Source of the DNA: Candidatus Neomicrothrix sp. UBA6944
GTDB lineage: Bacteria > Actinomycetota > Acidimicrobiia > Acidimicrobiales > Poriferisodalaceae
Reading direction: 5' to 3'
Assembly: GCA_002448715.1 (NCBI GenBank)
Contig: DJZU01000038.1
Span: 1-41,948, forward strand
DNA length: 41,948 nt
Part shown: positions 24,020 through 32,870 of the stretch, in pieces
Numbering within the stretch: position 1 is the stretch's first letter
How the letters are laid out: every line of letters starts with the position of its first letter
Made by a program: the position numbers and the translations under genes
The notes under the pieces: model-generated
Seen by the model: only the letters and a program-made list of their open reading frames with translations
Databases searched by the model: none
What the model was told of the DNA's origin: nothing

Positions 24020-25222
24020 TTAGGGCTCCATGACATAGGCCGCTTCACCATGGTCGCTGACGTCGAGTCCTGTCATTTCGGTGCTCTCAGTAACTCTAAG
24101 CCCAATCGTCTTATCCATGACCTTGGCAATGATGTAGGTAGCTACAAACGAGAAGGCTGTGACTACCGCAATAGAAAGAATCTGGTTCCACAGCAATATT
24201 CCGCCGCCGAAAAAGACTCCATTTTCAAAGTCGCCGCCGGGTACTGCTGATGCATCGGCCATAAAGCCAAGCAATATGCCTCCAACAGCACCACCTACAA
24301 AGTGGATACCCACAACATCGAGGCTGTCATCAAACCCGAAACGAAATTTGGCCTCAATAGCGAAGAAACAGATAGCCCCAGCTAGCGCTCCGAATACGAA
24401 AGAATGCATCGAACCCACAAAACCCGCTGCAGGGGTTATGGCTACTAACGCCGCAACAATTCCTGATGCCATACCGATCGTACTTACTTTGCCGGTCTTG
24501 GCCATTTCGATAACCATCCAAGCGACCATCCCCGCTGCACCAGCGATAAAGGTGTTAACGAAAGCCTGTGTAGCAGCGCCATCGGCTGCAAGCGCTGACC
24601 CTGCATTAAATCCGAACCACCCAAACCACAAGATTCCTGCGCCCAACATCACGAAAGGAACGTTGTGCGGAGCTGGTCGATTTTGAGGCCATCCGGATCG
24701 TTTTCCGAGAACTATCGCTAGTGCCAGCGCTGCGGCTCCAGCGTTGACATGGATTGCTGTGCCTCCAGCGAAGTCGTGAGCCGGCAGGTTAAAGATCCAG
24801 CCATCTGCACCATAAATCCAATAAACAACCGGGGCGTATACGACTAGAGACCAAACAGGAACGAAGATCATCCATGCTGAGAACTTCATGCGGTCAGCCA
24901 CCGCTCCCGAGATCAATGCCGGGGTGATGCATGCAAAGGTCATAAGGAATGCAAATGTCGCTATTCCTTCGGCATCGTTGATGCCTTTCATCCCAACAAC
25001 GCTTAAGTCACCAAGCCAACTTCTCCCGCTGTCGCCTGACGCCAGGCTAAAACCAACGAGTACCCAGACCACGGGCACAATCCCTAGACACCACATGTTC
25101 ATGTTCAACATGTTGAGGGCGTTCTTGGCCCTGACCATACCTCCGTAAAACAGAGCTAGACCTGGCACCATAAAGAGCACCAGGGCAGCAGAGGTCAGAA
25201 TCCAGGCGATATTGCCTTCCAT
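24020..25222 (-). CDS. amt: Ammonium transporter Amt
   Basis: The 400-residue channel has eleven predicted transmembrane helices. Hallmarks are the N-terminal F-M-V-P-G-L-A-L-F-Y-G-G-M, D-F-A-G-G-T-A-I-H-V (the twin-His pore His near 157), G-F-N-A-G-S and V-G-I-H-F-V-G-G-A with the second pore His. It carries ammonium across the inner membrane. The ATG has GGAAGGAAG upstream. No glnK or glnD follows, unlike in Streptomyces. A GlnR-type box and a leader hairpin lie upstream (separate entries), so induction under nitrogen limitation is likely. Confidence 0.96.
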   Translation of the reverse strand: MEGNIAWILTSAALVLFMVPGLALFYGGMVRAKNALNMLNMNMWCLGIVPVVWVLVGFSLASGDSGRSWLGDLSVVGMKGINDAEGIATFAFLMTFACITPALISGAVADRMKFSAWMIFVPVWSLVVYAPVVYWIYGADGWIFNLPAHDFAGGTAIHVNAGAAALALAIVLGKRSGWPQNRPAPHNVPFVMLGAGILWFGWFGFNAGSALAADGAATQAFVNTFIAGAAGMVAWMVIEMAKTGKVSTIGMASGIVAALVAITPAAGFVGSMHSFVFGALAGAICFFAIEAKFRFGFDDSLDVVGIHFVGGAVGGILLGFMADASAVPGGDFENGVFFGGGILLWNQILSIAVVTAFSFVATYIIAKVMDKTIGLRVTESTEMTGLDVSDHGEAAYVMEP

Positions 25223-25238
25223 TCGATCTTCCTTCCAC

Positions 25239-25254
25239 GCGGATAGGGATCCGC
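25239..25254 (-). other. Leader hairpin of amt
   Basis: On the minus strand GCGGAT-CCCT-ATCCGC forms a perfect 6-bp stem with a 4-nt loop, 16 nt before the amt ATG and just 5' of its GGAAGG ribosome binding site. It could influence translation initiation or mRNA stability. The structure is certain, the role is not. Confidence 0.4.
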
Positions 25255-25289
25255 TTCAGGAGAAAGTAGACAAAGAAAATCAGGGGGCA

Positions 25290-25316
25290 GTTTCGTTTGT
25301 GTTACGGCAATGTAAA
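25290..25316 (-). promoter_or_regulatory. GlnR-type nitrogen box upstream of amt
   Basis: On the minus strand the order is TTTAC-n6-GTAAC-n6-GAAAC. The last two pentamers equal the GlnR consensus gTnAC-n6-GaAAC known from Streptomyces and mycobacteria, at the 11-bp period expected for such sites; the first is a one-base-off copy. It ends 67 bp upstream of the amt ATG. A TCTACT that could be a -10 lies about 20 bp downstream of it (25265-25270), which places the box where activators of this type bind. amt is a classic GlnR target. No glnR is in the window. Confidence 0.7.
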
Positions 25317-25326
25317 TTACGGCAAT
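25302..25326. repeat. 10-bp direct repeat in the amt upstream region
   Basis: TTACGGCAAT occurs at 25302-25311 and again at 25317-25326, with a 5-bp spacer. It partly covers the GlnR-type pentamers and may be a second operator or a local duplication that created an extra GTAA-type half site. Confidence 0.45.
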
Positions 25327-25339
25327 ACCCACATGCGAA

Positions 25340-26530
25340 TCACGCGAGTTGATTCAAAGCCTGTGTGAGATCGGCGACAAGATCATCGATCGATTCGATC
25401 CCCACTGATATTCGGACTAGGTCGTCAGGTACTTCAAGAGCGGATCCTGCTACGGAAAGGTGGGTCATGACACCTGGGTGTTCAATGAGCGACTCGACTG
25501 CTCCTAGTGATTCTGCGAGTGTAAAGATTTGAGTTGCAGTAACAAGCTGTTCTGCCGCGGGTTGACCGCCAGCCAATCGGAAACTGACCATCCCACCGAA
25601 ATTTTTCATTTGTTTCGATGCAATATCGTGACCAGGGTGTTCTGGTAGTCCGGGGTAGAGAACTTGACTGACCGCGTCATGCGCTTCCAGCAATGAGACG
25701 ATTCGTTGAGCGTTGTCACAGTGCCGATCCATCCGTACGGCCAGTGTTTTGACTCCTCGCATTGCCAGGTAACAATCAAACGGGCTAGGCACCGCACCGA
25801 CCGCGTTTTGTACATAGACGAGGTCCTCGGCAAGGGATTCATGGTTGGTCGCGACGAAACCACCCACGACATCACTGTGGCCACCTAGATATTTTGTCGC
25901 GGAGTGCACTACTACATCTGCTCCAAGGGCGAGGGGTTGCTGCAGATAAGGGGTGGCAAAAGTGTTATCGACTACGACTATGCCTCCCAACTCGTGCACC
26001 AGGTCAGCGATAGTTTTGATGTCGAAGACTGACAACATGGGGTTCGTGGGTGTTTCGAGCCACACCATCTTTGTATCAGGCGTCCAGACCTCTTTGATCT
26101 GCTCAGGTTGCGTCAGGTCGACTGCTGCGTTGGCTAACCCAGACTTTTTGCCATGGACACTGTCGATCAGTCGAAAGGTTCCTCCATACGCGTCATTGCC
26201 CAGCAAAATCTGAGAGCCGGGTGACAGTTGGCGAAACAAAGCGTCTTCAGCCGAAAGGCCACTTGCGAAAGCGAAACCGTATGCTGCGCCCTCCAATGAA
26301 GCTACACACGCCTCATATGCGTGACGGGTTGGATTTCCTGTTCGTGAATATTCGTAACCATGCTTTGGGGATCCGGGAGCATCTTGCGCAAAGGTCGTTG
26401 ACAGCGCGATAGGTGTCACAACGCCGCCTGTACGTTCGTCATGAGGTTGACCAGCGCGAATAGCCCGTGTTTCAAAGCCGAACTGCTCTTGATCTTCGAA
26501 TCCCGATAGAACGGGGTCGCCACCCATCAT
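25340..26530 (-). CDS. metB: Cystathionine gamma-synthase / gamma-lyase (MetB-type PLP enzyme)
   Basis: The 396-residue Cys/Met-metabolism PLP enzyme has the Schiff-base Lys213 in H-S-A-T-K-Y-L-G-G-H, Y-S-R-T-G-N-P-T at 61-68, L-E-T-P-T-N-P and V-V-D-N-T-F-A-T. The C-terminal V-R-I-S-V-G-I-E is intact. It starts in an ATGA overlap with the cbs stop (a second ATG follows at once). Next to cbs it probably works as a cystathionine gamma-lyase in reverse transsulfuration, turning homocysteine into cysteine; a synthase role cannot be excluded from sequence. The same cbs-metB proximity is found in mycobacteria. Confidence 0.93.
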   Translation of the reverse strand: MMGGDPVLSGFEDQEQFGFETRAIRAGQPHDERTGGVVTPIALSTTFAQDAPGSPKHGYEYSRTGNPTRHAYEACVASLEGAAYGFAFASGLSAEDALFRQLSPGSQILLGNDAYGGTFRLIDSVHGKKSGLANAAVDLTQPEQIKEVWTPDTKMVWLETPTNPMLSVFDIKTIADLVHELGGIVVVDNTFATPYLQQPLALGADVVVHSATKYLGGHSDVVGGFVATNHESLAEDLVYVQNAVGAVPSPFDCYLAMRGVKTLAVRMDRHCDNAQRIVSLLEAHDAVSQVLYPGLPEHPGHDIASKQMKNFGGMVSFRLAGGQPAAEQLVTATQIFTLAESLGAVESLIEHPGVMTHLSVAGSALEVPDDLVRISVGIESIDDLVADLTQALNQLA

Positions 26531-27927
26531 TTCGATGCCACCTCCTGGTCACCGTCTCCCATATGCGAGTCTGCTAGATCCGATTTGGTTAACAAACTAC
26601 GCGGCTGGCCGTCATCAAGCACTAGGAGAACTTGCGAGTTTTCAAGTTTGGTAGCCGCAACTTTTAGGGATTCGCCTACCCCAACTGTTGGCAAACTCGG
26701 ACCCATAACTTCTTCGACTTTTCGAGCAAAAGATTGGTCGCCCTTGGAGGGTTCTCCTATCAGAGAGTCTTGGAACACGGAACCCATTACCTCCGCTACG
26801 GCGAGGGGCAGTTCGCCATTCGCCACCGGGATACCCGGAAGGCCGCTTTCTTGCATTATCGCAATAGCGTCCTCAAGATTGCTTTCAGGAGAAACATAAA
26901 CCAACTCGGATTCATCTTTAGTTCGCTGCTCGAGCAGGTCAGCAACTGTCGGCCCTTCTTGTCTCGAGAAGCCCATGTTCGCCATCCAAGATTTGTCGAA
27001 AACCTTGCTCAAATATCCACGACCACTGTCAGGGATAAGGACGACTACTAAGTCTTCTGCTGTCAGGTTTTCTGCGACTTGCAAGGCCGCTGCAACGGCT
27101 GTGCCTCCAGAGCCTCCGATTAGGATGCCCTCTTCGACTGTAACCCGATGGGCCATGGCAAAAGACTCAGCGTCGGATACTGCAATAGTGGAATCGACCA
27201 TTGCTGGGTCGTAGGTGTCGGGCCAAAAGTCTTCGCCTACGCCTTCTACAAGATATGGGCGTCCGCTGCCACCGGAATAGACGGAGTTAGTTGGGTCTGC
27301 AGCGATTATTTGCACGTCCGGATTTTGTTCCTTAAGGAATCTACCCACACCGGTGATCGTCCCTCCAGTGCCTGCTCCGGCAACGAAGTGGGTAATCCTG
27401 CCCTGCGTTTGCTCCCAGATCTCAGGACCAGTTGTCAAATAGTGAGCTTTAGGATTTGCCTGATTGTGATATTGATTTGGGCGATATGCGTTGGGGATTT
27501 CCGTAACCAGACGTTCCGCTGTGGAGTAATAGGAGCGAGGGTCTTCAGGCGCTACTGCAACCGGGCATACTACGACTTCAGCTCCATATGCCTCGAGGAG
27601 GGCGACTTTTTCGCTACTTACTTTGTCAGTCATGACAAAAATGCATTTGTAGCCTCGTTGCGCTGCGACTATCGCTAGACCGACGCCAGTGTTCCCAGAG
27701 GTCGGTTCGATAATGGTCCCGCCGGGCAGCAAGAGGCCGGCCTCTTCGGCTTCGTCGATCATGGTCACCGCAGGTCGGTCTTTAGAACTTCCGCCAGGGT
27801 TAGTTGTCTCCAATTTGGCGACGATCGGACAAGCAATTTCTTTGCCAATTCGTGGGAGTTTGACCATCGGAGTATTACCGATGAGGTCAAGTACGGAGTC
27901 AGCAATATCCAGGTCCTGATGATCCAT
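26527..27927 (-). CDS. cbs: Cystathionine beta-synthase
   Basis: The 466-residue PLP enzyme makes cystathionine from serine and homocysteine. The PLP Lys49 lies in G-G-S-S-K-D-R, E-P-T-S-G-N-T-G is the substrate loop, and G-A-G-T-G-G-T-I-T-G holds the cofactor phosphate. A C-terminal pair of CBS domains (about 335-460) could bind an adenosyl ligand. I chose the ATG at 27927. The frame is open to a GTG at 27990, which lies almost exactly at the predicted transcription start and might serve as a leaderless start giving 21 extra residues. It is translationally coupled to metB. Confidence 0.92.
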   Translation of the reverse strand: MDHQDLDIADSVLDLIGNTPMVKLPRIGKEIACPIVAKLETTNPGGSSKDRPAVTMIDEAEEAGLLLPGGTIIEPTSGNTGVGLAIVAAQRGYKCIFVMTDKVSSEKVALLEAYGAEVVVCPVAVAPEDPRSYYSTAERLVTEIPNAYRPNQYHNQANPKAHYLTTGPEIWEQTQGRITHFVAGAGTGGTITGVGRFLKEQNPDVQIIAADPTNSVYSGGSGRPYLVEGVGEDFWPDTYDPAMVDSTIAVSDAESFAMAHRVTVEEGILIGGSGGTAVAAALQVAENLTAEDLVVVLIPDSGRGYLSKVFDKSWMANMGFSRQEGPTVADLLEQRTKDESELVYVSPESNLEDAIAIMQESGLPGIPVANGELPLAVAEVMGSVFQDSLIGEPSKGDQSFARKVEEVMGPSLPTVGVGESLKVAATKLENSQVLLVLDDGQPRSLLTKSDLADSHMGDGDQEVASK

Positions 27928-27998
27928 GCTCCCAGTCTGCTTGTTCCCAGTCGCATTCGCACAGTTAACTGCAAGAACTGGCAGGGACACCCGTGCTA

Positions 27999-28027
27999 AT
28001 TATCCGCTGATCCGTATTGCAACTCAA
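27999..28027 (-). promoter_or_regulatory. Predicted housekeeping promoter of cbs-metB
   Basis: On the minus strand TTGAGT and GATAAT are separated by exactly 17 bp, close to the vegetative -35 and -10 consensus. Transcription would start near 27992, about 65 nt before the cbs ATG at 27927. It lies in the 136-bp gap behind the indolepyruvate oxidoreductase gene, so cbs-metB need not depend on read-through. Confidence 0.6.
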
Positions 28028-28063
28028 CGGTTTAGAGAAGTCGACAGCAAGTCCCGCCTTCTA

Positions 28064-31000
28064 TTAGTTCAATATTTCCTTGGCGGCTTGTCTAAATCTT
28101 TCAACGTTGGCCTCTTTGACACCTTCGTAGCCGCGAATCATGTCAGGCAGTTCAGCTACGCGTAGCGCTTTGTCGTAACTGTCTATGTGAAGATCGGCGA
28201 CCACTGCATCAATCATCGTCTGATATTCCTCAACTAGGCCGCGTTCCATCTTGCGATGAGCGGTATTGCCGAAGATGTCTAGCGGAGTTCCGCGCAGGAA
28301 TTTCATTCGACGCAGTGCGGCGAATGCGACGTCACCGGAGCGGCCAAGCCCAATTTTTTGTTCAAGGCCAAGTCGCTTCATAGAAGGAGGATGCAACTTG
28401 TAGGTGACCTTGCTTCGATCCCCGAACTGATCGCGTACTGCTTGTTGGAATGCTTTGGACCGGTGAAGTCGTGCAACTTCGTATTCGTCTTTATACGCCA
28501 TCAACTTGTACAGATAGCGGGCATAAGCCTCAGACAAACGCGTATCTTGTCCCACGTTTGCTTCAGATGTTCTCACCGCGCTGACTCTTTCTACGTAGGC
28601 CTTCGCATATTTAATGTTTTGGTATTCAACAAGGTCCGGCACACGTATTCGCAGCAGCCGTTCAAGTTCTTCAGATGGTTCTGGAACGGAGTCGATGAGC
28701 ATCTGAAGCGCTTCTGACACATTGTTTTTGCGGCTAACTTTCCCAACCCGTTCGATCCCCAATTTCTCAATAAAGTCGGGCTCAAGCACTATTTGCCTAC
28801 CAATTCGAAAAGCCTGGGTGTTCATTTCTACAGCGACGCCGTTCAGCTCGATAGCACGTTCTATTGCCGCTGAACTAATGGGCACTACTCCACTCTGGTA
28901 AGCGGAGCCGAGGACGATGATATTTGCAGGCATGTGCGACCGAAATAGGTTGTCTGACAGATTGCCAGCGTCGTAGTAGACGTTTTTTTCAGGCACCGTA
29001 GCGCTATCAATTGACTGCTGTAGAGCTGACCATTCTGGGTAGTCGGCTGAGGTGTCGCGAACCATCGCTCCCGTAGGAACTTTGCTGGAAGATACAAGTG
29101 CGACGGTGCGTCCCGGCATTGCCTTCTCAAGGTTTGCTGGGTTTGTTCCGCTCAACAGGTCGAAAACAATGTACGCATCGGCTTCTCCTGTCGCGATTTT
29201 ATTGGCTTCTCCTAGCTCTAGTTCACTATCCGGACGTCGAATCTTGAGGTTAGACACCACCGGGCCGCCTTTTTGAGCAAGGCCTGTTTGGTCAAGTCCG
29301 TGCGCTTCTTTACCGTCCAACAGAGCCGCTGTAGCTAATAGTTGATTGACTGTAACGACACCGGTTCCGCCAATCCCAATCATCAGGACATTGCCCTCGT
29401 CAAGGCGGTTGGGTTCGGGCTGGTCATCTTTGATTTCTGCTACAGCCAGAGTCGACTTCTCAGGGACGACACCACCGGGTTCCACTTCGATAAACGCCGG
29501 GCAGTCACCATCAAGGCAAGTGAAATCCTTATTGCACGAGGATTGGTGGATTGTTGTCTTTCTGCCGAACTCTGTTTCGACCGGCTGCACCGAAAGGCAG
29601 CTCGATTTTTCACCGCAATCTCCACAACCTTCGCACACAGCTTCGTTGATGAACACCGCCATGGTCGGTTCCGCAACCTTGCCTCGTTTGCGGTCACGTC
29701 GTAATTCTGCAGCACATGGCTGGTCGTAAATTAAAACCGTGCACCCAGGTGTGTCACGAAGGATCCTTTGGGCTTCGTCGAGACGGTCGCGGTACCACAC
29801 TTCGGTCCCCTCGGCGAAGTGCGGGTTTTCTCCGTACTTTTCGGTGTCATGGGTTAGCACCATGACCTTTGTAACTCCCTCAGCCTCAAGTGAACGAGTT
29901 AGCTCTGGAACTGTCATTCCCCCATCGACGTCCTGACCGCCTGTCATTGCGACCGCTGCGTTGTAGAGGATTTTGTATGTGACATTGGTGCCTGCGGCAA
30001 TAGCTTGCCGAACCGCGAGCGACCCAGAGTGGTGGAATGTTCCGTCGCCAATGTTTTGGAATCGGTGCTCCATGGTGACAAATGGTGCAGCGCCCACCCA
30101 TTGAACGCCCTCTCCTCCCATCTGAGTGGTGCCTTTGACGTTGCGAGTTGGTGTCATTGACGCCATGCCGTGACAGCCAATACCCCCGCCAGCTTCAGAG
30201 CCTTCTGGAACCCAAGTGGAGCGGTTGTGGGGGCACCCCGAACAGAAATTAGGTGTCCTGTTGGATTGTTTTTTATCATCGGGCTCACCAAGTGCTACCG
30301 GTATGGTGACGCGTTCACGTACGGCTGGGCCTACCGCGTTTTCTCCCAATCGGCTTACAAGGAATGGGCGAATTTTTCGTGCGATAAGGTCAGCATCCAT
30401 CTCGCCGTGACCCGGAAACCAGAAAGAGTTTTCGGCATCACGTTTTCCAAGAATGATCGGCGCGTCAGTGGTTCCGTAGAGAATTTCGCGCAGGAACATC
30501 TCGATGAAAGCTCGCTTTTCCTCGACGACGACAATGGTGTCGAGACCTCGAGCAAATTCGCGGACGCCGTTGGCTTCGAGAGGCCAGACGACAGCTGGTT
30601 TGTAGAGTCTTACCCCACGTTGTTGCAGTGCGGATTCATCAAGACCCATTCGATCTAATGCTTCACGGAGGTCGTAATAGGTCTTCCCGGCTGCTACGAG
30701 TCCTATCCGCGCCTCGGAGGTAGCTCCACTTACGGTATCAAGTTGGTTGAGGCGAGTGAATGCGTCGGTTGCTTCCATTCGGCCTTCGTGAATTTCCAGT
30801 TCTTGACGGACGGCGAACGGGCCAAATAACGCGTCTTGTTGGGTGTGTTGCCAAGGGCTGCCATCCCATTCGAAGTCCGGGCGTTGCATCTGAACTCGAC
30901 CGGGACCTACCTTGATGGTTGAGTATCCGTCTGCAACGTTTGTCACAATCTTCAGCGACACCCATAGGCCGCTGTACCGCGACAGTTCGTAACCGATCCG

Positions 31001-31549
31001 GCCGTAATCGGCCACCTCTTGAACAGTTCCGGGGTAAAGGATGGGCGTCTGAAAGTGAAGCAGTGCGAACTCAGATTCAGACGCCAACGTGGATGACTTA
31101 GAAGCGGGGTCATCGCCCGCTACCAGTAGCACGCCACCTTTGGGATCGACTCCACATACGTTGGCGTGTCGGATAGCGTCTCCAGAGCGATCCACGCCAG
31201 GGGCTTTCCCATACCACATCCCTAATACGCCATCGAATTTTCCATCAAAGTTGCGATTAGCTAGTTGTGAGCCCCAGACGGTTGTAGCGCCAAGATCTTC
31301 ATTAAGGCCTGGAACGAACTGAATGTTATTTTCAGTTAGTTCTTCGGCATTGCCGAGCATCAGGGTGTCGATGCCTCCCAACGGAGAGCCACGGTAGCCA
31401 GAAACCATTGCGGCATTGTTGAGGCCGTCTCGTTTATCGGCGCGTAACTGGTCCAAAAGAACCCTCAGGAGTGCCTGAACTCCTGACATAGCGACGTCCC
31501 CTTCGCTACGCGTGAATCGATCCTCTAACTTAAAGTCAGCCAACGCCAT
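28064..31549 (-). CDS. Indolepyruvate ferredoxin oxidoreductase (fused alpha/beta form)
   Basis: The 1161-residue fused enzyme oxidises aryl-2-oxoacids or related 2-oxoacids to acyl-CoA with thiamine diphosphate, passing electrons to ferredoxin. The order seen is an N-terminal pyrimidine-binding part (G-Y-R-G-S-P-L-G near 51), a TPP-binding part with G-G-G-I-G-C-H-G near 460, a Cys-rich 4Fe-4S segment near 640 (C-E-G-C-G-D-C and later C-L-D-G-D-C-P), and a gamma-type domain beginning V-L-M-I-G-I-G-G-T-G near 720. The length is normal for the fused actinobacterial and proteobacterial form. The ATG has AGGAGGGG 5 nt upstream. It follows the MFS gene by 77 bp in the same direction. Confidence 0.94.
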   Translation of the reverse strand: MALADFKLEDRFTRSEGDVAMSGVQALLRVLLDQLRADKRDGLNNAAMVSGYRGSPLGGIDTLMLGNAEELTENNIQFVPGLNEDLGATTVWGSQLANRNFDGKFDGVLGMWYGKAPGVDRSGDAIRHANVCGVDPKGGVLLVAGDDPASKSSTLASESEFALLHFQTPILYPGTVQEVADYGRIGYELSRYSGLWVSLKIVTNVADGYSTIKVGPGRVQMQRPDFEWDGSPWQHTQQDALFGPFAVRQELEIHEGRMEATDAFTRLNQLDTVSGATSEARIGLVAAGKTYYDLREALDRMGLDESALQQRGVRLYKPAVVWPLEANGVREFARGLDTIVVVEEKRAFIEMFLREILYGTTDAPIILGKRDAENSFWFPGHGEMDADLIARKIRPFLVSRLGENAVGPAVRERVTIPVALGEPDDKKQSNRTPNFCSGCPHNRSTWVPEGSEAGGGIGCHGMASMTPTRNVKGTTQMGGEGVQWVGAAPFVTMEHRFQNIGDGTFHHSGSLAVRQAIAAGTNVTYKILYNAAVAMTGGQDVDGGMTVPELTRSLEAEGVTKVMVLTHDTEKYGENPHFAEGTEVWYRDRLDEAQRILRDTPGCTVLIYDQPCAAELRRDRKRGKVAEPTMAVFINEAVCEGCGDCGEKSSCLSVQPVETEFGRKTTIHQSSCNKDFTCLDGDCPAFIEVEPGGVVPEKSTLAVAEIKDDQPEPNRLDEGNVLMIGIGGTGVVTVNQLLATAALLDGKEAHGLDQTGLAQKGGPVVSNLKIRRPDSELELGEANKIATGEADAYIVFDLLSGTNPANLEKAMPGRTVALVSSSKVPTGAMVRDTSADYPEWSALQQSIDSATVPEKNVYYDAGNLSDNLFRSHMPANIIVLGSAYQSGVVPISSAAIERAIELNGVAVEMNTQAFRIGRQIVLEPDFIEKLGIERVGKVSRKNNVSEALQMLIDSVPEPSEELERLLRIRVPDLVEYQNIKYAKAYVERVSAVRTSEANVGQDTRLSEAYARYLYKLMAYKDEYEVARLHRSKAFQQAVRDQFGDRSKVTYKLHPPSMKRLGLEQKIGLGRSGDVAFAALRRMKFLRGTPLDIFGNTAHRKMERGLVEEYQTMIDAVVADLHIDSYDKALRVAELPDMIRGYEGVKEANVERFRQAAKEILN

Positions 31550-31626
31550 CTTGTCCCCTCCTGCGTCAAGTCCAGATTACTAGCGACGGGCTGCCGGCGC
31601 CTCCCCATAGCTATTAGATCGGAGAA

Positions 31627-32862
31627 TCAAGCGCTATTTGCCCGACTTGGCAGGCGCGTCGCCAGAAGTAACGCGAGGCCATTCGCTATGCCTGAAAGCA
31701 AGAAAGCCCATCTGTAGTTACCTAAGGCGTCGCGCAACACTTGCGCCGCATATGGGCCGATAGCTGCCATGGTTCCCGCTGTCGCGAAGATTCTTCCAAC
31801 GATTGACCCCGCGTGGGCACGTCCAAAGAAGTCTGCAACCAGCGGCGGGAAGACGACCACTCCTCCCCCATAGGCAAATCCAAACGTAACCGCCGATAGG
31901 TACAGCAGCCACAGCGAGTTAGTGCTGGCCATCCCAAGAAAGGAGGCTGTCTCTAAAAATAAGGCCAGCATGACTGCATTCTTCCTGCCGATACGATCGG
32001 AGACAGGTCCCATCACCAGGCGGCCGATAAGCCCTCCTATTCCTATCGCTGAGATCACAGTCGAGGCTGTTTGAAGGGACGCGCCGAGGCTCTGTGCAAA
32101 TTGCACGCCATGAACAAACGGAACGAAGACTGCAACAAAAGTAAGTGCGTACATCCCAAAAATCTTCCAATAGGTCCGACTCCTCCATGCCTCAGCGGGA
32201 GTCATTCCTTCTTGGACATCCTCATTTGCGCCAGCAGTTGACGCTATTCGACCATCTGGCTGTTGGCCTATCCCTTCAGGGTCTCGTTCAAGAACAATCG
32301 AACTCAGCAACATGCAGATACCACCTGCCAGAGACATCGCCAGAATCGCGACCCGCCATCCATACGCTGATACAAGAACCGCCGCAATCGGCGGAACTAA
32401 AATGTTGGCAAGACTGCCGCCCGCGGTTGCTATTGCTGTAGCAAATCCTCGACGGACAACAAACCAACGCACAACCGTTGCGTTGCATGGCACCCAAGAA
32501 CAACTCATTCCAAGAGGAGCAACAATGGCCATTCCGATTGCGACGATGACGATGTTGTTTGCGGTAGCCCACAGCAGATAACCACTCGTTAATAGGACTG
32601 CTCCGACTGCTACGACGGGCCGTGGCCCCATTCGGTCGGTTAGCCATCCGCTTATGGCAGATAACGCGCTGTATAGACCTATGTAGATGGCGAAGATCAA
32701 CTGAAGCTGATTTTCAGACCACCCTGTGTCATCAACCACATCTCCTACGAAGGTGCCGAAGCTGAACTGGATTCCGTAAACGACGAACAGGACGGTGAAT
32801 GCTGCGCTTACAATGCGCCACCCGAAGAATCTCTGTTCGACCGGCTTGACGGAAAAGATCAC
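31627..32862 (-). CDS. MFS transporter (oxalate/formate-antiporter-like)
   Basis: The 411-residue protein has twelve predicted transmembrane helices, with G-W-L-T-D-R-M-G-P-R-P in loop 2-3 and G-P-V-S-D-R-I-G-R-K in loop 8-9. The shape resembles MFS monocarboxylate or oxalate/formate carriers. The GTG start comes 8 bp after the stop of the selenoprotein-B-like gene, so the two are one operon. The transported compound may be a substrate or product of that protein; this is inference from order only. Confidence 0.9.
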   Translation of the reverse strand: MIFSVKPVEQRFFGWRIVSAAFTVLFVVYGIQFSFGTFVGDVVDDTGWSENQLQLIFAIYIGLYSALSAISGWLTDRMGPRPVVAVGAVLLTSGYLLWATANNIVIVAIGMAIVAPLGMSCSWVPCNATVVRWFVVRRGFATAIATAGGSLANILVPPIAAVLVSAYGWRVAILAMSLAGGICMLLSSIVLERDPEGIGQQPDGRIASTAGANEDVQEGMTPAEAWRSRTYWKIFGMYALTFVAVFVPFVHGVQFAQSLGASLQTASTVISAIGIGGLIGRLVMGPVSDRIGRKNAVMLALFLETASFLGMASTNSLWLLYLSAVTFGFAYGGGVVVFPPLVADFFGRAHAGSIVGRIFATAGTMAAIGPYAAQVLRDALGNYRWAFLLSGIANGLALLLATRLPSRANSA

Positions 32863-32870
32863 GACTCCAA

